This document shows positions 34,537 to 40,885 of a stretch of DNA of 64,000 nucleotides, in pieces. Each line of letters begins with the position of its first letter. Positions within the stretch are counted from its first letter, which is position 1. The stretch comes from Actinacidiphila epipremni (GTDB taxonomy: Bacteria > Actinomycetota > Actinomycetes > Streptomycetales > Streptomycetaceae), in contig NZ_JAATEJ010000001.1 of assembly GCF_012034175.1 (NCBI RefSeq), positions 558,001 through 622,000 on the forward strand. The letters run 5' to 3'. Position numbers and translations under genes: made by a program. The notes under the pieces are model-generated. The model did not search any database, was not told the DNA's origin, and saw only the letters and a list, made by a program, of their open reading frames with translations.

Positions 34537-34694
34537 GGTGGTCTCCGGGGTGGTGTGGCGTGGGGTCGCGCGCGGGTCTGCTCGCCGGGTCTGCGCCGTG
34601 GTGGGCGCTCGCCGGGGCTCGCCGGTCTGCGGGCCGCTCGGGCGGCCTCGGCCGACGCCGCGCCGGTGGGGGCGGCGACGACCGGGGCGGTCCG

Positions 34695-35723
34695 TCAGCG
34701 GGCGGTGGTGCCGTCTTCCTCGCGGGACATGAGGTCGCCCCAGGCCCGGCGTACACGCTCTTCACTGCCGACGTACCCGGCGTCACGGAAGGCCGTGACG
34801 GCGGCGCGGTAGGACCGGGGCGGGTCCTCCTGGTAGCGCAGCCAGCGGAGTACGACGACCAGCTGCTCGCCGCTCAGCGCGTCGCCGGGGGTAGGCGTGG
34901 GCACGCCCGCGACCACGGCCAGCTCGGCGAGGGCGGCGGCAGGTGCCTCCGGCTCGATGACCTGCGTGACGGCGCCGGGCACGGGTGTGCCGGTCTCGGC
35001 CGCGGGGGGTTGTTCGACGGCAGGTTCGGGCGCGGGGTCGAGGGCGGGCGTCACGCTCGTGCCCACGGCGTCACGGGCGGGTGTGACGGCGGGGGCGAAC
35101 ATCGCGGCGAGCGCGGCGTCGGCGCCTTCGGTGAGCCGGACCCGCTGGACGTCGAGCAGCTGCTCGCCGAGCGCGGTGTCGTCGGCGCCGACGCGGCGCG
35201 CGAGGCGCCAGGCCCGGCGTGCCGCACGCTGTCGTACGGCCTCGTCGGGGTGGCGCTCGGCGCGGGCCTGCTCGTAGGCGAGTGCCCGTACGGCGGCGGC
35301 CGTACGGCGGCGGGCCTCGACGTCCTCCCCGGTGGTCCGGACGACGATGCGCCGGGCGAGCAGCCCGACGCCCTCCGCGGCTGCCACCATCGCCAACGGC
35401 GTGGCCGCGTAGACGACGGTGGTGCGCGCACCGCCGGCGGCGACGGCGCCGAGGGCGGAGCCGACGGCGGGCAGCAGCCAGAGGCCGGCGCGGACGGTGC
35501 GCGGGGCGCCCTGCCCCAGCATCACCAGGCCCACGTAGGCGAGCGCGAGGATCAGGGTGGCGCCCTCGCCCGCGGCGACAGCGCCGAGCGCGGTGGAGCC
35601 GCTGTAGATGCTGGTCAGGTTCGAGTAGGTGCCGCGGGCTCCGGCGGCGCCGATGGCGAGCATGCCGAGCATGGCGGCGCCCAGGACGCCGGCCTGCGTG
35701 CGGGTGAGGGGGCGGCCGGTCAT
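34695..35723 (-). CDS. Membrane protein with HTH-like C-terminus (plasmid/AICE type)
   Basis: 342 aa. Three or four membrane segments in residues ~10-125 (AGVLGAAMLGMLAIGAAG, LILALAYVGLVMLGQG, TPLAMVAAAEGVGLLA), then a basic helical region (RRRTAAAVRALAYEQARAER), a P/A/E linker, and a C-terminal helical domain (LVVVLRWLRYQEDPPRSYRA, YVGSEERVRRAWGDLM) that may be winged-helix. This layout is common in Streptomyces integrative elements (DUF2637-like). Function unproven. Confidence 0.65.
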   Translation of the reverse strand: MTGRPLTRTQAGVLGAAMLGMLAIGAAGARGTYSNLTSIYSGSTALGAVAAGEGATLILALAYVGLVMLGQGAPRTVRAGLWLLPAVGSALGAVAAGGARTTVVYAATPLAMVAAAEGVGLLARRIVVRTTGEDVEARRRTAAAVRALAYEQARAERHPDEAVRQRAARRAWRLARRVGADDTALGEQLLDVQRVRLTEGADAALAAMFAPAVTPARDAVGTSVTPALDPAPEPAVEQPPAAETGTPVPGAVTQVIEPEAPAAALAELAVVAGVPTPTPGDALSGEQLVVVLRWLRYQEDPPRSYRAAVTAFRDAGYVGSEERVRRAWGDLMSREEDGTTAR

Positions 35724-36352
35724 CGGTCACCTCGCGCGCAGATGGGGCAGCGGTGGTCGGCGATCTCGGTGTCGTGGCAGCGGTTGACGCAGGCCCGGCA
35801 GTAGGTGGTGTCGCGGTGGCGGGCGGCGCCGTCCCACCGGGTGTCGGCCGGGTCGAACGGGCGGCGGCAGACGGTGCACGCGTCCACCTCGGCCGCCGTG
35901 AGGGCGGCGGGCTGCCACAGGGTGTAGGTGACCGGGGCGGCAGCGGTGCGGGCGCGCAGGTCCGCGGCCAGCTCGGCCGGGTCGAGGCGGGCGACGTACT
36001 CCGGGCTCAGGGAGACGGACAGCACGGCGTGCAGGTCGATGAGGCGCCGGTGCATCAGGTTGCGCCAGGCGATCTCGTCGGCGTCGGCGGTGCTGGGCAG
36101 CGGCAGGCCGGTGGCGTCGCGGATGGCGGCGAGCAGGTCGAGGACGTCGCTGGACAACGTGGACTCGCCCTTGCGGGTGTCCTTCGCGGCGGCGTCGGTC
36201 GTCGGTGCGGTCTGGCAGCCGCGGGAGCAGATGAGCTGTCCCTGCTCGGCGATGGGGTCCGGGAGCAGGGGGCCGGTGGTGCTGCCGCAGAGGTGGCACC
36301 CGGCGGGGTGGGGCTCGACGGCCGGCGGGCCGGAGCGCGTGGGAAGATCCAT
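35720..36352 (-). CDS. Multi-zinc-finger protein, unknown function
   Basis: 210 aa with four Cys clusters: GCHLCGSTTGP and CSRGC in the first third, ACTVCRRPFDP, and a C-terminal YCRACVNRCHDTEIADHRCP. A central helical part (DVLDLLAAIRDATGLPLP) links them. ATG at 36352; the stop overlaps the next ATG. It is the first gene of the leftward unit controlled from 36353-36514. Confidence 0.6.
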   Translation of the reverse strand: MDLPTRSGPPAVEPHPAGCHLCGSTTGPLLPDPIAEQGQLICSRGCQTAPTTDAAAKDTRKGESTLSSDVLDLLAAIRDATGLPLPSTADADEIAWRNLMHRRLIDLHAVLSVSLSPEYVARLDPAELAADLRARTAAAPVTYTLWQPAALTAAEVDACTVCRRPFDPADTRWDGAARHRDTTYCRACVNRCHDTEIADHRCPICARGDR

Positions 36353-36448
36353 GAAGCCGGTCTCCTGGTTTCGTCAGGTGGTCGGTCAGGCCCGCGGTTG
36401 GTGTTGGTAGCACCGGCCGTGGGCCGTTTTAGCGTTTCAGCCGCTCAA

Positions 36449-36482
36449 GGTGGCTAGCCACCACTCTACGCACGACCGTAGA
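36449..36482. promoter_or_regulatory. Palindromic operators in divergent gap
   Basis: GGTGGCTAGCCACC is a perfect 14-bp palindrome (36449-36462). Right beside it TCTACG and CGTAGA form arms six bases apart (36465-36482). Both lie between the divergent genes at 36352 and 36515, a natural site for a repressor controlling both. Confidence 0.6.
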
Positions 36483-36514
36483 CGGGTGGCAATACACCGT
36501 GCGAAAATCGCGTC

Positions 36515-36697
36515 ATGCCCTCAGTCCACAAGCACCCGGCGAAGACGTTCCGGCCCGAACCCGAGCTGTACGCGCGGGCCCAGGCGGCCGTCTCCGAGGT
36601 CGGCTCGGACATGCAGGCGCACATCGTCGGCTTCCTGCGCTGGCTCACGCACGAGACGGACTCTCTCCCCAGCCGCCCGCCGAAACCGCAGGGCTGA
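36515..36697 (+). CDS. Small ribbon-helix-helix-like DNA-binding protein
   Basis: 60 aa: KTFRPEPELYARAQAAVSEV gives a strand plus helix and DMQAHIVGFLRWLTHET a second helix, the Arc/RHH pattern. It is a lone plus-strand gene beside palindromic sites, so it is probably the repressor acting there. Its 3' end overlaps the convergent gene by 53 bases. Confidence 0.65.
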   Translation: MPSVHKHPAKTFRPEPELYARAQAAVSEVGSDMQAHIVGFLRWLTHETDSLPSRPPKPQG

Positions 36698-37316
36698 CGT
36701 CGGCCTGCACCTCCCGGAGCCACATCCACAGCCGCCCGGGGTACTCGGCCTGGCACCACGGGCAGGTGATCACGTCGGCTCCGCGCTCCATGCGCAGCAC
36801 AGCGCCACACGCCTGGCCGTCGCGGAGCGCCGGGCAGTAGCCGATGCGGGTGGTGCGTACCGGCGGCGCCACGATCGACGTGATCTCGGCGTACAGGTCG
36901 GCGACCTCCCGCGCGAGCGTGCCGGCCTCCGGCCAATGCGCGGCGATCCACGGCAGATGGGCGGACAGGGCCGCCGCAGCGGCACGAACGCGCGGCTCCA
37001 CGCCGGCCGGGATGACCGGCTCGGCCCAACCGCGCTCGGCGTGGAGGCCGGCCTGCCAGTCCTCCAGGACGCCGACGATGCCGCCGCCAGCGCGCAGCAC
37101 CAGGGGGTGCTCGACGACGGGCAGCGGCGCGTCCACGCGGGTGCCGCCGCCGCCGTCCTGGCGGGGCCAGTTCGAGCCGAGCGGTACCAGCTCGTCGGCG
37201 AGGTTGCGGTAGAGGTACGGGAACGCGGCGAGGCGCTGGGCTGTGGTGGTGACGCACGCCTGGCAGAGGTGGGCGTCGGCGTCCTGGTGCTGTTCGCACA
37301 GTCCGCAGGTGGACAT
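36645..37316 (-). CDS. Zinc-binding hypothetical protein
   Basis: 223 aa from the ATG at 37316 after GGAGGA. Zinc knuckles at both ends: CGLCEQHQDADAHLCQAC and GYCPALRDGQACGAVLR with TCPWCQAEYPGRLW. The middle is helical (VRAAAAALSAHLPWIAAHWP). Proteins of this build are frequent in Streptomyces prophages and plasmids. Role unknown. Confidence 0.65.
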   Translation of the reverse strand: MSTCGLCEQHQDADAHLCQACVTTTAQRLAAFPYLYRNLADELVPLGSNWPRQDGGGGTRVDAPLPVVEHPLVLRAGGGIVGVLEDWQAGLHAERGWAEPVIPAGVEPRVRAAAAALSAHLPWIAAHWPEAGTLAREVADLYAEITSIVAPPVRTTRIGYCPALRDGQACGAVLRMERGADVITCPWCQAEYPGRLWMWLREVQADVSPAVSAGGWGESPSRA

Positions 37317-37396
37317 GGTTCCTCCGGGTGGTGCGCCCGGGGCGGCGGGTCTGGTGGCTGGCGCCGCCCCGAGCGGATCAGAATGTCGACTCGCGG

Positions 37397-37693
37397 CTAC
37401 GCGCCAGCGGGCTCCAACTCGGTGCCGGTCAACTCGGCGTACAGCGCCTTGCAGGCGTCGCAGTCGCACGTCCGCGGACCGCCGGCGTCGCCCTCGGTGC
37501 TGAGCTGGTCGCCGGGCGGCACGATCCGCTCTATGCTGCGGCCCTTCGTGTCGAAGGTGGGCAGCAGCTCGGGCTTGTCGCTGCGGCGGCAGAGGGTGGT
37601 GCAGCCGGCGCAACCGCAGGACATCGGGCCTTTCTTGTCGGAGCCGTGGCTGAGGTCGCCATGCCGGCACTTGCAGCGGTGTCCGATGCGCAT
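37397..37693 (-). CDS. Small Cys-rich protein
   Basis: 98 aa. Begins MRIGHRCKCRHGDLSHG, with MSCGCAGCTTLCRR and RTCDCDACKALYAE further on, about ten Cys likely binding two zincs. Ordinary-looking start at 37693. Function unknown. Confidence 0.55.
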   Translation of the reverse strand: MRIGHRCKCRHGDLSHGSDKKGPMSCGCAGCTTLCRRSDKPELLPTFDTKGRSIERIVPPGDQLSTEGDAGGPRTCDCDACKALYAELTGTELEPAGA

Positions 37694-37765
37694 TTCAGGT
37701 GTCCTTCCGGTGGTTGGTGGCGGGCCGTGGCGGGGGTTTGATGCGCACTGCCCGAACGATCTGGG

Positions 37766-37963
37766 TCAGTGCGGCCGGTCTGCTGCGTCGATGAGGCTGA
37801 GCGCGTGGAGGAGGAGACCGCGGGCGATAGCCCGTTCGCGGGCGGCGGTGGGGGCCTGCTCGTCGACTTGCACCTCGTCGCCGTTGGTGGCCCGGTAGGT
37901 GAGCGTCGGGGCGGTGCTCACCTCCGGCTCGACGGGCCCGCGGAGCGGGAGGCCGAACCCCAT
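37766..37963 (-). CDS. Small hypothetical protein
   Basis: 65 aa: VSTAPTLTYRATNGDEVQVD followed by an amphipathic helix (RERAIARGLLLHALSLIDAA). The ATG overlaps the upstream stop (TGATG). No family recognised. Confidence 0.5.
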   Translation of the reverse strand: MGFGLPLRGPVEPEVSTAPTLTYRATNGDEVQVDEQAPTAARERAIARGLLLHALSLIDAADRPH

Positions 37964-38532
37964 CACTCGTCGCCGTAGCCGCGGATCGCGCTCCGGATCC
38001 GGAGGGCAACCTCGGTGCCGGGTGCTCGCCAGGCTTGGTCGTCGACCTCGTCCGCCAGTTCGTGGACGCGGGCGAGGCTCGCCTCGGCGCGCTTGGCACG
38101 CTCGCGCAGGGCCAGGGTGCGACGCGCCAGCAGTTCCTTGGTCTTCGCCGTGACCGAGTCGGCGAGGCTCGCCTGTCGGACGAGTTCGGCGACGCAGGAC
38201 CGAAGGCTGCGCAGCTCGGTGCCGGAGGGCGTTTTGCCGCGATCGAGGCGGTCGAGGATGAAGCCGACGGTCGCGGCCGGGCCGGGCGAGGTACGCGGCT
38301 GCGCGGTCTCGGCATGGCGGTCGTTGTACGCCTTGGTGCGGGCTTGGTGGACGTCGTGCCGCCGTACGCGGGCTCCGCCGTGCGAGGTGCAGAGGGCGCC
38401 GGGTTCCGAGCTGCACGCAGGGCAGGCGACGGCGAGCGCGGGCAGGGTGTAGGCCGCGGTGGTATCCGTGCTGGCGTGGCCCAGCTCGGTGGCGATGTCG
38501 GCGGGCTGGGGGGTGAGGGACTGCTCGGTCAT
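37963..38532 (-). CDS. Zinc-finger plus coiled-coil protein
   Basis: 189 aa from the ATG at 38532 after AAGGAGA. CPACSSEPGALCTSHGGARV with RRHDVHQARTKAYN is a zinc-finger type often fused to phage and plasmid proteins of actinobacteria. A helical region follows (AELVRQASLADSVTAKTKEL; LARVHELADEVDDQAW). Likely DNA-associated, function unknown. Confidence 0.65.
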   Translation of the reverse strand: MTEQSLTPQPADIATELGHASTDTTAAYTLPALAVACPACSSEPGALCTSHGGARVRRHDVHQARTKAYNDRHAETAQPRTSPGPAATVGFILDRLDRGKTPSGTELRSLRSCVAELVRQASLADSVTAKTKELLARRTLALRERAKRAEASLARVHELADEVDDQAWRAPGTEVALRIRSAIRGYGDE

Positions 38533-38551
38533 GGGTGGTCGTCTCCTTCGG

Positions 38552-38710
38552 TTACGCCTGGGCGGTGGTGCCAAGCAGCGCCTCGTCGACGGCGGCCTGC
38601 GCCTGGTCGAACTCGGCGTCGGTCACGGTCGGGTCGTCCTCGATGTCGCGCAGCCACGCGGTGACGTCGTTCGGGTGCCAGCGGTCGAGGTCGGTCGGGA
38701 TGGTGAGCAT
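38552..38710 (-). CDS. Small acidic hypothetical protein
   Basis: 52 aa: MLTIPTDLDRWHPNDVTAWL then DPTVTDAEFDQAQAAVDEAL. AAGGAG six bases before the ATG is strong evidence for translation. Similar to many tiny early phage proteins. Confidence 0.6.
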   Translation of the reverse strand: MLTIPTDLDRWHPNDVTAWLRDIEDDPTVTDAEFDQAQAAVDEALLGTTAQA

Positions 38711-38771
38711 CTGCTTCTCCTTCGTGGTGAGATGGGGCGCGGCCGGGCCTGGTAACGACAGGCCCGGCCGG

Positions 38772-38963
38772 TCACGTGGTGGCCCGGGCGGGGCAGCGTC
38801 CCGCGTGGACGGCGCGGACGTGCTCGACGAACGAGGCGACCGGGCGGGGCCCGGTGACGGGGCCCTCGGTGGTGCCGCAGCGGTGGCAGTCGTAGCGAGC
38901 CGCCGGCTGGTCGCCGAGGACGACGTGGAGCAGACCCGCGAGCTGTTGCGGCCGGCCAGTCAT
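38772..38963 (-). CDS. Tiny zinc-finger protein after helicase
   Basis: 63 aa with DCHRCGTTEGPVTGP and EHVRAVHAGRCP, a CxxC...H/H/C zinc site. Its ATG overlaps the helicase stop (ATGA), so the two are co-translated; it may be a helicase partner. Confidence 0.55.
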   Translation of the reverse strand: MTGRPQQLAGLLHVVLGDQPAARYDCHRCGTTEGPVTGPRPVASFVEHVRAVHAGRCPARATT

Positions 38964-40561
38964 GCCGCACCGACCAGGGCCGTGTCGAGCCGGGCCGACG
39001 CGCGGTGGACGTCCTGGAGGTCGGCGACGTCGCCGGCCGTCGCGCCGGGCGGGACCGGGATGCGGTGGTACCGGCAGAACTTCAGCTGCCGCTCGGTGGG
39101 ACGGCCGGACCGCCAGCTGGCCGCGCGGGTGAGCAGCGCGGAGCTGACGGCGCGGCGGGCGTGTGCCTCCATCCAGTGCATGGCGTCGACGAGGTCGAAT
39201 GCCTCGTCGCGCGGGGGCGAAATCGTCTGACCGTTCGCCCACTTGCGGAGGCGGTAGCCGCCTGCGGTGTGGTCGGGGGTCAGGAAGAGCAGCAGCTCGC
39301 CGGCCGGGATGAACCAGGTGCCCCGGTAGGTGCGCAGCCAGCGGATCCGGGAGCCGCCGAAGACGTCGATGTCCTCAACGCGCAGGACCGGGAGGACGGT
39401 GGGCGGGACCGCGCGGGCCATCTCGGCGGCGGCGCGCAGCGACTGCCCCTCGCGCACCTCCGCGACGGCCTCGGACGAGAGGTCGACGATGCTGGCGAGC
39501 TTGTGACGTGTGCTCGCGCCGACCACGTCGAGGATCAGCGCGTCGCGCTTGCCGGTCTCGGGGCTGAGCCGGAGCGCCCGGCCGGCCATCTGCACGTACA
39601 ACCCCGGGGACTTGGTCGGGCGCGCGATCACGGCGCAGCTGGTGTGCGGCGCGTCAAAGCCCTCCGTCAGCACCATGCAGTTGGCCACCGCCTGGAGGTC
39701 GCCGGCGCCGTACCGCGCGAGCACGCTTCGCCGCTCCTCGCGGGGCATCTCGCCCCACACCACGCCGGTCGGGATCCCGGCCTCGGTCATCACCTGGGCC
39801 ATCACCTGGGCGCTGCTGACGGTGGGCGTGAAGACCACGCCGGGCCGGTCGGCAGCGTGCTCGCGGTACGCCTGGGCGACCACGGCCGCGGCGTTGGAGT
39901 CCTCCAGTGCCTGGCCGAGCTGCCCGCCGACGAGGTCGCCGGCGCTGGTCTTCACGCGGTCGAGGTCGAGGCCGTCGACCACGACGCGCTTCCCGCGGAC
40001 GTCGACCAGGTGGCCGGCCTCGATCAGGTCGAGGATGTCGAGCTGGTAGACGACGCCGGTCCACACGTCGCCGAGGCCGCCGTCGCCGCGGGCCAGGGTC
40101 GCGGTGAATCCGGCGGTCGGCACGTCGCGCCAGGCGCCGAAGTGCCGGAGGACGTCGAGGTAGGTCTGGGCGGCGGCGTGGTGGCACTCGTCCACGATGA
40201 TCAGGCCGACGTCGCGTAGGGCCTCGCGCCGCTTCGGCACGGCCAGGGTCTGGACGCTGGCCACGACGACGTCGGCGAAGGTCTCGTCGCGCTCGGCCTT
40301 GACGATGCCCACGGTGCGGTCAGGGACGACGGCCCGGATCTTCTCGGCGGCCTGGTGCAGCAGCTCTTCGCGGTGGGCGATGACGAGGGCCCGGCCGGGA
40401 AGCAGCTCTGCGCGGTCCCGAGAGGCGATCAGGCCGGCGAACGTCACGGTCTTGCCGGCGCCGGTGGGCAGCACGACCGCGAGCCGATTGCGGCCCTCGG
40501 CCCACGCGCTCTCCAGTGCGCTGATGGTGTCGGCCTGGTACGGCCGGAGTTGGAAGGTCAA
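38960..40561 (-). CDS. DEAD/DEAH-box superfamily 2 helicase
   Basis: 533 aa. Motifs in order: Q-like LRPYQADTISALESAW, I VVLPTGAGKTVTFAG (~29-43), II LIIVDECHHAAAQTY (~119), III AGFTATLARGD, V MVLTEGFDAPHTSCAV, VI VQMAGRALRLSPETG. The C-terminal ~150 residues are specific to actinophage/plasmid versions. It likely unwinds DNA for element replication, next to the presumed origin and primase gene. Confidence 0.92.
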   Translation of the reverse strand: MTFQLRPYQADTISALESAWAEGRNRLAVVLPTGAGKTVTFAGLIASRDRAELLPGRALVIAHREELLHQAAEKIRAVVPDRTVGIVKAERDETFADVVVASVQTLAVPKRREALRDVGLIIVDECHHAAAQTYLDVLRHFGAWRDVPTAGFTATLARGDGGLGDVWTGVVYQLDILDLIEAGHLVDVRGKRVVVDGLDLDRVKTSAGDLVGGQLGQALEDSNAAAVVAQAYREHAADRPGVVFTPTVSSAQVMAQVMTEAGIPTGVVWGEMPREERRSVLARYGAGDLQAVANCMVLTEGFDAPHTSCAVIARPTKSPGLYVQMAGRALRLSPETGKRDALILDVVGASTRHKLASIVDLSSEAVAEVREGQSLRAAAEMARAVPPTVLPVLRVEDIDVFGGSRIRWLRTYRGTWFIPAGELLLFLTPDHTAGGYRLRKWANGQTISPPRDEAFDLVDAMHWMEAHARRAVSSALLTRAASWRSGRPTERQLKFCRYHRIPVPPGATAGDVADLQDVHRASARLDTALVGAA

Positions 40562-40579
40562 GTCCTCACCTCGACTGTT

Positions 40580-40877
40580 GCGGGGATGTGCGGGGATGGG
40601 TGCGGGGATCTACGGGAGCCTCCGCACGGTGCTGAGCTGTGGTTTTGCGGGGATGCGGGGATCTACGGGGATCTCTCCAAGCTCTGCGCAGTGAGGAGAA
40701 GCCCGGTGGTGCGTTCGCTGCGTGGTGATGTGCGATGTGCGGTACGCACCGGTCGTGTTGCGTGTGCAGACGGACGGACGGGGTCCCCGCAAGTCCCCGC
40801 ATCCCCGCATCGCCGCAGATGGGGCCGCGTGCGGGGGCTCGCGTAGATCCCCGCCCCCATCCCCGCACATCCCCGCA
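40580..40877. repeat. Long inverted repeat with GCGGGGAT iterons, candidate replication origin
   Basis: Arms at 40580-40629 and 40828-40877 are complementary over about 50 bases with three mismatches, including a 22-bp perfect block (40580-40601 with 40856-40877). GCGGGGAT occurs five times on the left (40581, 40591, 40603, 40648, 40656) and its complement several times on the right (40801, 40847, 40859, 40869). The ~198-bp centre has no gene. Location between helicase and primase-polymerase genes suits an origin. Confidence 0.65.
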
Positions 40878-40885
40878 GCGTGCGG

